Of a stretch of DNA of 64,000 bases, positions 53,028 to 61,802 are shown one piece after another (within the stretch, counting starts at the first letter, position 1; the number at the start of each line of letters is the position of its first letter). A program made the position numbers and the translations under genes. Source of the DNA: Deltaproteobacteria bacterium. Lineage in GTDB: Bacteria; Myxococcota_A; UBA796; UBA2385. The stretch is taken from contig JAGYJW010000033.1 of NCBI GenBank assembly GCA_018401435.1, positions 1 through 64,000 of the forward strand, given 5' to 3'. The notes beneath the pieces were generated by a model. That model ran no database searches, was not told the DNA's origin, and saw only the letters and a list, made by a program, of their open reading frames with translations.

Positions 53028-54584
53028 TCAGATGTCGCGCTCGCCGTCGCTGCCCTTCCACTGCACCCGGTAGAGGTCCCGGCGCCGATCATTCCAGTTC
53101 TGCACGGTGCCCTGGCGCTTGTGGCGACGCAGCGCTTCAAGGTCCAGATCGTGGGCCAGCACCGTCTCCAGGTTGGGCTCGGCCTCGATGGCCAGGCCAT
53201 CCCGGGCAAAGGGCAGATCCGAAGGCGTGAGCACCGCCGACTGCGCATAATGGACGTCCGCATTCTCCACAAAGGGGAGATTGCCCACACAGCCCGCCGT
53301 CACAACGAATTGGTGGTTTTCGATGCAACGGGCCTGGGCGCACAGCCGCACCCGCTGGTGGCCATAGCGATCGTTGGTATTGTAGGGCACAAAGAGCAGT
53401 CGAGCGCCCTTGTCCGCCACCACCCGGGCCAGCTCGGGGAATTCCACGTCGTAGCAGATCAAGATGCCGATGGTGCCGCAGTCGGTGTCAAAGACGTCGA
53501 CCCTGTCGCCACCCCGGATGCCCCACCAGCGCGCCTCCGAAGGCGTGACGTGGATCTTCTTCTGGGAGGCGATGCTGCCGTCCCGCCGGAAGAGGTAGGC
53601 CGAGTTGAACAGGTCCTCGCCTTCCAACGTGAACTGGCTGCCACCGATCACATTGATGTTGTATCGAACGGCCAGATCGTTGAAGAGTTCGAGGTAGCGC
53701 GGCGTGAACTCCGCCAGGCGGCGGGCCGCCGTGCCCGGCCGCGTCTTGCCGATCAGCGACAGCAGCTGCAGGGTGAAGAGCTCGGGGAAGAGCACGAAGT
53801 CGGACTTGTAATCCGAGGCCGTCTCGACGAAGAAGGTGCACTGGCGCTCGAACTCGGTGAAGTCCGTGATGGGCCGCATCAGGTACTGCACCAAGGACAC
53901 GCGCACCGGCTGCACCGCGCGCCGGGTGCGCCGGGACCGCTTGGACACATGGTCGAGGTTATTCCACTCCAGGCTGGTGGCATAGCCGCCAGAGTCCTCG
54001 TCACAGCTCAGGTAGTCGGCGATCAGCTCCTTGAGCACGAAGCCATTGGCAAGCTGGGCGGTCAGCACCGGGTCGAAGATGCGGCGGGCGATGACCTCGT
54101 CCACATACTCGCGGGCCGTCATCTCGGCCGCGCGGGGCGCATAGCCGGGGATGCGGCCTCCAATCATCATCCGGGCGAGGTTGCGGTCCCGGCAGAGGGA
54201 CTTGCGGGCATCGTAGAGACGCCGCGACAGCTTCATGCCACGGTACTCCGGGTGCACCTGGATCTCGATGCCGTAGAGGCTGTCGCCCTCGGGGTCATGG
54301 TTTCGAATATAGCCATTGTCCGACATCTGCCAGAAGTCGGACCAGTTGCTGTAGTCGCCATATTCCACGATGAGGTGGGCGGCCGAAGCCACCAGCTTCT
54401 CATCCATGAAGATGCCCAGCTGGGATTCAGGCCACGCCTTGAGCTGGCTCTTGAATTGGTCTTCGGTCCAGGGCTGCATGGTGGGAAAGCATGCAAGCTG
54501 GAGGGCGACGAGGGCTTCAAAGTCCCCCGGGACGAGGCTGCGGAGGATGACGGAGGTTTCGTAGTCACTGAGTTCAATCTTCAT
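53028..54584 (-). CDS. GNAT acetyltransferase fused to carbon-nitrogen hydrolase
   Basis: 518 residues. The N-terminal third is a GNAT domain ('VILRSLVPGDFEALVALQLACFP', acetyl-CoA loop 'VHPEYRGMKLSRRLYDARK'). From about residue 225 it is a nitrilase/amidase domain with the Glu-Lys-Cys triad in 'FVLFPELFTLQLL', 'QKKIHVTPSE' and 'GILICYDVEFPELARV'. GNAT-nitrilase fusions of this type occur in many bacteria as uncharacterised amidohydrolases; the acetyltransferase may act on the same small molecule. The fusion is a single intact frame. Confidence 0.9.
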   Translation of the reverse strand: MKIELSDYETSVILRSLVPGDFEALVALQLACFPTMQPWTEDQFKSQLKAWPESQLGIFMDEKLVASAAHLIVEYGDYSNWSDFWQMSDNGYIRNHDPEGDSLYGIEIQVHPEYRGMKLSRRLYDARKSLCRDRNLARMMIGGRIPGYAPRAAEMTAREYVDEVIARRIFDPVLTAQLANGFVLKELIADYLSCDEDSGGYATSLEWNNLDHVSKRSRRTRRAVQPVRVSLVQYLMRPITDFTEFERQCTFFVETASDYKSDFVLFPELFTLQLLSLIGKTRPGTAARRLAEFTPRYLELFNDLAVRYNINVIGGSQFTLEGEDLFNSAYLFRRDGSIASQKKIHVTPSEARWWGIRGGDRVDVFDTDCGTIGILICYDVEFPELARVVADKGARLLFVPYNTNDRYGHQRVRLCAQARCIENHQFVVTAGCVGNLPFVENADVHYAQSAVLTPSDLPFARDGLAIEAEPNLETVLAHDLDLEALRRHKRQGTVQNWNDRRRDLYRVQWKGSDGERDI

Positions 54585-54631
54585 ATCGACCCCTAATGCG
54601 CCGAGGGCTGCTGCGCCCCCGGGCCCGCCCC

Positions 54632-56181
54632 TCAGCCCGCGCTGTCGCCCTGCCCCCGCCGGCGGATGCCCAACTTCAGCAGACGACTCTGCAGGGTGGT
54701 GGGCTTCAGTCCCACCAGCGCCGCCGCACCCTCGGGACCATAGATGCGCCCCTCACATCGGCGCAAGGCCTCTTCGAGGTATTGGCGCTCATTCTCGACC
54801 AGCGTGGGCAGCGGCTGCAGCTCCGATCTGGGGGGCGCCGAGCGCGCGGGGGGCGCGGGCGCCAGCCCCAGGTGTCGCACCTCCAGGCGCCCCTGGGGCA
54901 ACAAGAGGGTGGCCCGCTCCAGGCTGTTGAGCAGCTGACGGATATTTCCGGGCCAGGGGGCGGCCCGCAGCGCGACCTGGGCCTCGGGGGAGAGGATCCA
55001 GGGACCGCGCCCGCCCCGCCGCGCCGGCCCCTCCAGAAAGCCTCGCGCCAGCGGCAGCAGGTCCTCCGGCCGCTCCCGCAGGGGGGGGATCTGCAAGGGG
55101 AAGACCGCGAGCCGGTAGTAGAGGTCCTCGCGAAAGCGGCCCGCCCGCACCGCCGCGGGCAGATCGACGTGGGTGGCAGCGATCACGCGCACATCGACGC
55201 CAAGGGTGCGGTCGGACCCCACCGCCTCGAATCGACCCTCTTGCAAGACCCGCAGCAGCCGGGTTTGTGCAGAGAGGGGCATATCGCCAATCTCGTCCAG
55301 CAGCAGGGTGCCCCCGTCCGCTGCGAGAAAGCGCCCCGGTCGGTCCTTCACCGCGCCCGAGAAGGAGCCCTTGACATGACCGAAGAGCTCGCTCTCCAAC
55401 AGGTTTTCGGGGATGGCCGAACAGTTCAACTGCACAAAGGGGCGGTCGCGGCGGGGGCTCCACGCGTGCAGGGCCTGGGCCACCACCTCCTTGCCCACCC
55501 CCGTCTCGCCCTGGATCAGCACGGGCAGCGTGCTGCCGGCGGCGAGCTTCGCAAGGCTCACCTGGGCCTGCATCGCGGGCGAGAGGCTGGCTCCAGGCGC
55601 CGACAGGCCGCATCCGATCCGCCCGCCTCTTCGGTCAAGCGACGATTCTGCTCCTCCAGGCCCCGCCGGTAGGCGTCCAGGCGCGTGGCCTGCTCTGCAA
55701 AGAGCATGGCCAGCGACACCAGCTGACCGTAGACGCCGGCGAGATCCACCACCGCCGGACCATAGGCCCCACAGGTGCTGCGGTCCAGGGTGATGAGGCC
55801 CAGCGACCGGTCGCCTGCAAAGAGGGGCACCACCATGCAGGAGTGCCCATAGGGCAGGTCCAGGACCCCATCGAAGGGGTCGCCCTCGGCCGATGCGTGG
55901 TGGTGGGCCTCCAACGGAAGCGGGCGGCGCAGCGCCATGGCCCGCGAGATGGAGGGGAAGCGGGACAAGTTGAGAATATGCGCCTGAACCGCATCATCGG
56001 CGAGCGGCCCCGCCGCGGCCACCACCTCCAGGCGGCCGCCTTCCAGCCGCCACACCACCGCGAGATCACAGGGCACCACCTCGCGCAGGGCCAGCAGCGC
56101 CCCGGTGAACAGCTCGGCTTGGGCCGCAGGTTGAGAGACCAGGGCCGCAAGCTCGCCGATTCCCGGGGCGCGGGCGCTCAC
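54632..56181 (-). pseudogene. Sigma-54 activator (GAF-AAA+-Fis), one frameshift
   Basis: From ATG 56181, residues 1-190 form a GAF-type sensory domain with Cys in 'VPCDLAVVW', 'GHSCMVVPLF' and 'STCGAYGP', which could sense redox, NO or peroxide. The frame shifts at about 55590-55620, and a second frame then gives the whole AAA+ domain: Walker A 'GETGVGKE', a GAFTGA-loop variant 'GSFSGA', Walker B '[11 protein letters not shown]', sensor '[10 protein letters not shown]', 'WPGNIRQLLN', and a C-terminal Fis-type HTH ('LVGLKPTTLQSRLLKLGI'). Apart from that indel the enhancer-binding protein is complete. Its ATG overlaps the peroxiredoxin stop. Confidence 0.8.
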
Positions 56182-56900
56182 GCCTGGCCCAGCCAGCCGG
56201 CCAGCTCATCCGCGCCGCCGATATGGGCGCCGTCGATGAAGACCTGGGGGGTGGTGGCCTTGCCTGCCACCGCCAGCAGGCGGGAGTGGTTGGCGGGAAC
56301 CTCCTGCCAATCCAAGCCCCGCTCCTTCAACATCGCCTTGGCGCGGGTGCAGTGGGCGCAACCGGGCTTGGTGAACATCAGGATCTCGGCGGGCAGCTTG
56401 GCCTGGGGGTCGATATACTTGAGCATCGTGTCTGCATCGGAGACCAGGAAGGGGTCGCCTTCGACATCGGGCTCGATGAACATCTTCTGCACCACGCCAT
56501 CCTTGACCAGCATGGAGTAGCGCCAGGAGCGCTTGCCAAAGCCGATGGCGCTCTTGTCCACCAACAGTCCCATGCCGTCGGTGAAGGCGCCGGTGCCATC
56601 GGGGATGAAGGTGATGTTTTCGGCCTCCTGGTCGGCCTTCCAGGCGTTCATCACGAAGGTGTCGTTGACGGAGACGCACAGGATGCTGTCCACGCCGCGG
56701 GCCTTGAGCAGGGGGGCGAGACGGTTGTAGCGGGGCACATGGGCGCTGCTGCAGGTGGGCGTAAAGGCGCCGGGCAGGCTGAAGACCACGACGGTCTTGC
56801 CTGCAAAGAGGTCGGCGGTGCTCAGCTTCTCCCAGTGGTCATCGTTGCGTACGGGGAAGACGACCTCGGGGACAGACTGGCCTTCGCGGTTCTTGAACAT
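56178..56900 (-). CDS. Peroxiredoxin-glutaredoxin hybrid
   Basis: 240 residues. Residues 1-165 are a Prx5-type peroxiredoxin with peroxidatic Cys50 in 'PGAFTPTCSSAH'. Residues 170-240 are a glutaredoxin with 'CAHC' (181-184) and 'TTPQVFIDGAHIGG'. Such hybrids, as in Haemophilus and Vibrio, reduce peroxides with glutathione without a separate glutaredoxin. The ATG at 56900 follows a near-consensus sigma-54 promoter. The gene is first in a two-gene unit with the GAF-AAA-Fis activator (ATGA overlap), so activator and peroxidase are made together. Confidence 0.93.
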   Translation of the reverse strand: MFKNREGQSVPEVVFPVRNDDHWEKLSTADLFAGKTVVVFSLPGAFTPTCSSAHVPRYNRLAPLLKARGVDSILCVSVNDTFVMNAWKADQEAENITFIPDGTGAFTDGMGLLVDKSAIGFGKRSWRYSMLVKDGVVQKMFIEPDVEGDPFLVSDADTMLKYIDPQAKLPAEILMFTKPGCAHCTRAKAMLKERGLDWQEVPANHSRLLAVAGKATTPQVFIDGAHIGGADELAGWLGQA

Positions 56901-56943
56901 GGGGGCTCCGGGGGAGGTTGGTGAGGGACACACCCACACTCAA

Positions 56944-56958
56944 GCAAGGGGCGTGCCA
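56944..56958 (-). promoter_or_regulatory. Sigma-54 promoter upstream of the peroxiredoxin gene
   Basis: On the minus strand the sequence reads TGGCACGCCCCTTGC, followed by T. This is a full match to the -24/-12 consensus TGGCACG-N4-TTGCW, including GG and GC at the required spacing. Transcription would start near 56932, leaving a leader of about 30 bases before the ATG at 56900. Confidence 0.85.
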
Positions 56959-57000
56959 GGTCGGGGCTCGGCGAGAATGCGCCCGTCTGGGCATGGGCCC

Positions 57001-57058
57001 GCACCGAGAACCGATATTTCGGTGCTCTACCCCAACGATATTTCGGTGCAACGAAATA
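57001..57058. promoter_or_regulatory. Putative activator binding sites upstream of the sigma-54 promoter
   Basis: Two inverted repeats sit about 45-115 bases upstream of the promoter: GCACCGA-N11-TCGGTGC (57001-57025) and TATTTCG-N6-CGAAATA (57039-57058). The 14-base word CGATATTTCGGTGC occurs twice in direct orientation (57012-57025 and 57036-57049), 24 bases apart. The location suits an enhancer bound by a sigma-54 activator, and the only such gene nearby is the co-transcribed one at 54632-56181. Binding is inferred from position and symmetry. Confidence 0.6.
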
Positions 57059-57070
57059 CCGTCATCGCGA

Positions 57071-59152
57071 TCAGAGGGCGCGCAGCTCGGGCCGATCTCG
57101 GCCGAGAGAGAAGACCGGCGGGCTGCCCAGGGGGGCGGGCACGCTGATCCACGCGGGCCCGCTATGGGCCTCCCCCGACCACAGGTAAAACCACTCTCCC
57201 GCGGGCAGATAGAGGTCCCGCTCCACCACGCCCTCGTCCACAATGGGCGCCACCAGCAGATCTCCCAGCAGGTACTGATCCGAGATGCCCCAGGTTTCCG
57301 GGTCGTCGGGGAAGGCCAGCATCAGGTGGCGCACCATCGGCGCCCCGGTCTCCGCCGCCGCTTGCCCCAGGGCCATCAGCTCGGGCCCCAAGGCGTCGTG
57401 GATGCGGCTCATGCGGGCGAAGTGGGCCAACGTCTCTTCATCGCTGTCCCAGCGCCAGTTCTCGTCCCTTTCATTGCCATCGTGGGTGCGCAGGAAGGGG
57501 CTGAAGGCGCCCAGCTCGGTCCAACGCCAGTACAGCTCGCGGGTGCTGGGCCCGCCCGAGAAGCCCGCCACGTCGTGGGTCACGAAGGGCTGCCCCGACA
57601 TCGACACATTCAGCATCAGCGGCACCACCGTGGGCAGACCGTCGGTGGGCAGGAAGTCGGCCTCCTGGTCGCCCATCCAATGGATCATCGCCACGGACTG
57701 CACCCCCGTCCAACCCGACCGGGCAAACATCAGCCAGTCGCCATCGGGGCGCAGCTCGTCCATGACCTCGCGGGTCAGGCGCTGCCAGGCCTCGGGGTAG
57801 CGGTTGTGGGCCGCCGCCGCGTCCGAAGCATCGGCCAGCACGGCGTCGATGGGCAGCCACTCGGCAAAGTCGGCCATCCAGCCATCCAAGCCCACCTCGG
57901 TCACCGCTGCAGAGAGGTGCGCCTTGATATAGTCCCGCGTGTCTGCATTGTTGAGATCCGCCGTGGTCATATTGCCCCGGGGACCGACGAAGGTGTAGAC
58001 CTCGCCCGTATCGGGATGCAGGGGCAACATGCCGCCGGCCACCATCTCGTCCCAATGTTGCAGGGCCGGATCCACAAAGGGGTTCATATAGCCCACGATG
58101 CGGTATCCCCGGCCCTTCAGCTCGGCGAAAAATGCGGCGATGTCGGGGTAGAGTTCCGCTTCATCGGCCAGCCACCGATACTGCACGCCATAGCCGCCGC
58201 CCACATTCTCGCGGCGGCCGGACCAGTCCTGCACCCACAACACCGTCGCGTCGATGCCCGCGTCCTCCATGGATTGCACCTGCTCGCGCACCCGCTCCTC
58301 GCCGCCTTGCATGCACATCCAGGTGCCATAGGCCCAGACCGGCGGCGCTTGGGGCCGGCCCACAACCTCGCCCAGCTGGGCCAACACATCCATGGGGGAG
58401 GGCCCATCCATGACCCGCCAGGTGAGCGCATCACCGCTCATCACCTCCACGGTCGCCACCTCGGGATCCGCCGCACAGAGGTCCACATTCACCCGGTGGT
58501 CGGTCTCGATGAGCACGCCAAAGCCCCGGGCGTCCACATACCAGGGCATGGGAAAATAGCTGGTGTAGGCGTCCCCGGAGAAATTCCAGGAGGAGCCGTC
58601 CCGGCCGATGCCCTGCTCGCTCAGGAAGACCCGGAAGGCCTGGCCGCGCTGGTCGGTGGCCGCCGTCTGGGCACCAAAGCCATGAAAGCTGCCGGAGGCG
58701 TCGCAGCGAATGGGAAGCACCACGCTGTCGGCACCGTCGGGGACCTGCAGGCGAAAGCGCGTGGCCGCACCCACCCGGTCCACCTTGAGCAGGGCCCGAT
58801 CCTCCCCTTGCCCATAGACCAGCCACGTCTCTGCGCCTTGCAACAGGACCCGAGGGGGGCCGTCAAAGCCCCGCTCCGCCTCGTCGGTGCGGGTGAAGCG
58901 CCACATGCCCAGGTTGGCCTCCACCGTCTCGTCGACCTGCCGGGTGGCAAAGGGCTGGCCCGGGGCCGTGGCAAAGCCGGCGCGGCCGTCCACCACCAGG
59001 CTGAGGCTGCCATCGGCGCCCAGGTCCAGGCGGGCGCCATCGCCCAGGTCTACCGAGTCCAGCGGCGGGGGGCCGGCGCAGGCGCCGATCCAGGCCAGGG
59101 GAAGCGTTGCGAGGCCGGTGAAGACGGTGGGCCAGCGGCAGGTCGGGGGCAT
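57071..59152 (-). CDS. GH31 glycoside hydrolase lipoprotein (YihQ-like)
   Basis: 694 residues from ATG 59152. The signal ends in the lipobox 'WIGAC', so it is likely an exported lipoprotein. The GH31 catalytic region is clear: 'WMCMQGGEERVREQVQ', 'LWVQDWSGRREN', nucleophile loop 'GLDGWMADFAEWLPID', 'FARSGWTGVQSVAMIHWMGDQEADF' (with the acid/base Asp), 'LSVSMSGQPF'-type sheet and 'RTHDGNERDENW'. 'GWMADFAEWLP' resembles the sulfoquinovosidase YihQ branch more than typical alpha-glucosidases, but substrate-binding residues cannot be checked by eye. It acts on alpha-linked sugars outside the cytoplasm. Confidence 0.88.
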   Translation of the reverse strand: MPPTCRWPTVFTGLATLPLAWIGACAGPPPLDSVDLGDGARLDLGADGSLSLVVDGRAGFATAPGQPFATRQVDETVEANLGMWRFTRTDEAERGFDGPPRVLLQGAETWLVYGQGEDRALLKVDRVGAATRFRLQVPDGADSVVLPIRCDASGSFHGFGAQTAATDQRGQAFRVFLSEQGIGRDGSSWNFSGDAYTSYFPMPWYVDARGFGVLIETDHRVNVDLCAADPEVATVEVMSGDALTWRVMDGPSPMDVLAQLGEVVGRPQAPPVWAYGTWMCMQGGEERVREQVQSMEDAGIDATVLWVQDWSGRRENVGGGYGVQYRWLADEAELYPDIAAFFAELKGRGYRIVGYMNPFVDPALQHWDEMVAGGMLPLHPDTGEVYTFVGPRGNMTTADLNNADTRDYIKAHLSAAVTEVGLDGWMADFAEWLPIDAVLADASDAAAAHNRYPEAWQRLTREVMDELRPDGDWLMFARSGWTGVQSVAMIHWMGDQEADFLPTDGLPTVVPLMLNVSMSGQPFVTHDVAGFSGGPSTRELYWRWTELGAFSPFLRTHDGNERDENWRWDSDEETLAHFARMSRIHDALGPELMALGQAAAETGAPMVRHLMLAFPDDPETWGISDQYLLGDLLVAPIVDEGVVERDLYLPAGEWFYLWSGEAHSGPAWISVPAPLGSPPVFSLGRDRPELRAL

Positions 59153-59219
59153 GGGCTCTCCGGGCGACGCCTGCAGGTTAGCCCAGCGCGGCGCGAATTC
59201 CAGCGCGCGGAGGAGCCCC

Positions 59220-59711
59220 ATGACCCCCCAGAACCTGCTCGCCCGCCGACTGGCGCCCCTGCAGGGCCTGCCCGAGCCCCTGCGCCGCCTGGGCGTCACC
59301 GCGGCGGTGCGCTTCGCCGTGCCCTTTGTGGGGACGGCCGGCATCCAGGTCGAGCGCCTCGAGATCGGGCGCGGGGTCTTCACCCTGGCCTATTCGCGGA
59401 AGGTGGGCAACCACATCGGCGGGGTGCACGCTGCGGCCATGGCCCTGCTGGCCGAGACCGCCACGGGCCTGGTGGTGGGCATGAGCGTGCCCGACGACAA
59501 GCTGCCCCTCTGCAAGCGCATGGACGTGGCCTATGTGCGCCGCTGCGTGGGCGGCCTGCGGGCCGACGCCACCCTCAGCGCCGCCGACATCGCCCGCATG
59601 CAGGCCGAGCCCAAGGGCGAGGTCACCGTGCCGGTGGTGGTCACCGACGACAGCGGCCAGGCCCCCATCCAGGCCACGATGGTCTGGGCCTGGGTGCCCA
59701 AGAGGCGCTGA
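59220..59711 (+). CDS. DUF4442/hotdog-fold thioesterase-like protein
   Basis: 163 residues, a single hotdog-type domain. 'LEIGRGVFTLAYSRKVGNHIGGVHAAAMALLAETATGLVVGMSV' gives the long central helix with the His and 'HAAA' typical of DUF4442/PaaI-like thioesterases, and 'PLCKRMDVAYVRRCVGGLRADATL' gives the strands. Members hydrolyse acyl-CoA or bind acyl chains. It is divergent from the GH31 gene and convergent with the FG-GAP gene. Confidence 0.8.
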   Translation: MTPQNLLARRLAPLQGLPEPLRRLGVTAAVRFAVPFVGTAGIQVERLEIGRGVFTLAYSRKVGNHIGGVHAAAMALLAETATGLVVGMSVPDDKLPLCKRMDVAYVRRCVGGLRADATLSAADIARMQAEPKGEVTVPVVVTDDSGQAPIQATMVWAWVPKRR

Positions 59712-59721
59712 ATCGCCGGCG

Positions 59722-61689
59722 CTACTCGACGCAGACCGCGTCGGGCCAGACATCCTCGTTGTTGGTCTCGACGCACTCGTAGAGGGCGCCCACGCCGCTG
59801 CTGTCTTCGTCGGCGGTCACCGTGGGGGCTGCTCCGGCCAGGGTGCCGCCCACCACCTCGAAGGTGACCGTGGCGCTGCTGCTTCCCGGCGCGATGGTCC
59901 CGCTCAGGGCGATGGCGTCCAGGATGGGGCCGCCGGGATCGGCCCGCAAGCTGAGCTGCAGGCCCGCGGGGGCGTCGATATTGCCGGCATTCAGCATGCG
60001 CGCCTGCACCAACACATTGCCTTCCGAGCACTCGTCCTCGCAGACATCGAGGATCTCGGCCACCAGGTCCCAATATTCACTGGGGGGCCGGCCCACGTCA
60101 CCGCTGCGGAAGCTGTTGTAGAGCGCGAAGTTGTTGCCGGTGGGGGCGTCGATGCTGCCATCGTCGTTGATATTGGTGATGTGGTAGCTGTGTTGGCTCC
60201 ACCACTTGCGGCCGGGGGGCCAGGAGTGGCCGGCGTCGCCATAGACCGTCAGCGCCCCGATGGAGGAGTTGCCATTGCAGTGCCCCAGCACGATCTCGAC
60301 CTCACCGTCGTTGTCCACGTCGGCCACCACCGGGGTCTCCAGGATGGTGTAGGAGGCGTGGCCGGTGGAGCTGAACTTCAGGCTGCCATCGCGCCCATTG
60401 AAGAACCGGATGGCCGTCTCGTCGGCATAGAGCACCTCGGGGTAGCCATCCATCTCGAAGTCGAAGAGGGTGGGCCCGGCCGCACCCGAGGAGTCGGTGA
60501 TGCTGGCCCGCCACATCTCGGACCCGCCCCACTCCAGGGCGATGAGGCTGTTCTGCGCAGCAAAGACGATCTCGGGCACGCCGTCGCCATCTAGGTCGTC
60601 CACCGCCGGCGCCCCCAGGTTGCCCGAATAGGTCAGGGGGCCCCAAGCCGGGCTGCCGTCGCTCTCCATGCCATAGACATAGATGCCGCTGGTCTTGACG
60701 ATCTCGCCCTCGCCGTCCAGGTCGAAGTCGGCGATGGCCACCAGCCCGTCCAATCCACCATTGGACCAGACCACGCTGCCATTGGCGTCATAGGCGGCGT
60801 TGCCCGTGACCACCTCGACCTGGCCGTCGCCGTCCAGATCCACCGCTGCAGACAGGGCGCCATAGGTGCCTCCGTAGGCCGAGCCCCCATAAGGCGCAGC
60901 CCCCTTGCCCAGGCTGCCCTGGCCCCGGGTGGCGCCGTTGGCTCCGTTGAGGATGGCATTGCCCAGGATGACCTCGGGCTGCCCATCTCCGTCCAGATCC
61001 GAGATGGAGGGGTAGTTGTAGCCATAGGGGTCGGTGGCCAGGGAGGACACCGCCGTACACCACAGCTCGGCACCGGTATTGCCCGTCAAGGCGCAGACGG
61101 TGCTCGCGCTGGCGGTGATGACATCGGGCCAGCCGTCGTTGTTGACGTCGCCCAGGGCGAAGCCGCCATCCTGGCCATAGGCCCGGCTGGTATTCTGCCA
61201 GGCCACGCCGGAGCCATCGCCCCAAAGTGCATAGACGCCGCTGCCCTGGTAGAGCAGGATGACCGGCATGTCGTATCGGTCGAGATCCCCGTCGCGGTCG
61301 CTGTCCACGATGACGCCCACGGCGGGCGGGCCACAGAAGCTGGAGCTGCCCCAGGACCACTCGGTCACCGGCGTGAAGGTGCCGGTGCTATAGGTCACCT
61401 CGCAGGCGGTGTTGAGCGCGATGCTGCCCAGGGGCGTCTCGGTGAAGGACTCGCAGACGGTGGGATCGTCGGGCTCGGTGTCGCCGCCGGTGCTGCCGCC
61501 GTCCCCCCCGCCACCGTCGCCGACGCCGCCCCCGCCGTCGGTCAGCCCGCTGTCACCGTCGCCGCCTTCGGCCTTGTCGTCGGCGTTGAAGTTGTAGTCG
61601 CTGCAAGCGGCCAGGGCGCTCAGGCCCGATGCGGCGAGCAGCAAGCAGGCAGAGGGGGACAGGGAGGGGGGGCGCGCGCTCAGGTGCAT
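59722..61689 (-). CDS. FG-GAP/VCBS repeat lipoprotein with Gly/Asp linker
   Basis: 655 residues. The lipobox 'SALAAC' follows a long hydrophobic signal. Residues 40-72 are a Gly/Asp/Ser-rich low-complexity linker. The body has repeated calcium-type loops ('DSDRDGDLD', 'DVNNDGWPD', 'DLDGDGQPE', 'DLDGDGQVE', 'DFDLDGEGE', 'DVDNDGEVE') of an FG-GAP propeller, then a CARDB-like beta sandwich ('VLVQARMLNAGNIDAPAGLQLSLRAD'). Several Cys pairs suggest disulfides. It is probably displayed on the outer surface as an adhesin or scaffold. Confidence 0.88.
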   Translation of the reverse strand: MHLSARPPSLSPSACLLLAASGLSALAACSDYNFNADDKAEGGDGDSGLTDGGGGVGDGGGGDGGSTGGDTEPDDPTVCESFTETPLGSIALNTACEVTYSTGTFTPVTEWSWGSSSFCGPPAVGVIVDSDRDGDLDRYDMPVILLYQGSGVYALWGDGSGVAWQNTSRAYGQDGGFALGDVNNDGWPDVITASASTVCALTGNTGAELWCTAVSSLATDPYGYNYPSISDLDGDGQPEVILGNAILNGANGATRGQGSLGKGAAPYGGSAYGGTYGALSAAVDLDGDGQVEVVTGNAAYDANGSVVWSNGGLDGLVAIADFDLDGEGEIVKTSGIYVYGMESDGSPAWGPLTYSGNLGAPAVDDLDGDGVPEIVFAAQNSLIALEWGGSEMWRASITDSSGAAGPTLFDFEMDGYPEVLYADETAIRFFNGRDGSLKFSSTGHASYTILETPVVADVDNDGEVEIVLGHCNGNSSIGALTVYGDAGHSWPPGRKWWSQHSYHITNINDDGSIDAPTGNNFALYNSFRSGDVGRPPSEYWDLVAEILDVCEDECSEGNVLVQARMLNAGNIDAPAGLQLSLRADPGGPILDAIALSGTIAPGSSSATVTFEVVGGTLAGAAPTVTADEDSSGVGALYECVETNNEDVWPDAVCVE

Positions 61690-61802
61690 GGGGGCCTCGG
61701 TGGAAGGCCCTCAGCATAGCCGCAATCCAAGGGCGCGCGGGCGGATCGCCCCAGAAGGGATAGGGCGCCGCCCTGCGTCCCCCGCCCGCCCCAGAGGCCC
61801 CC

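Noticed and set aside
56918-59782. A 954-codon open frame on the plus strand
   Set aside because: It is antisense to the GH31 gene and runs over the sigma-54 promoter and into the thioesterase-like gene in a wrong frame. No start signal or motif.
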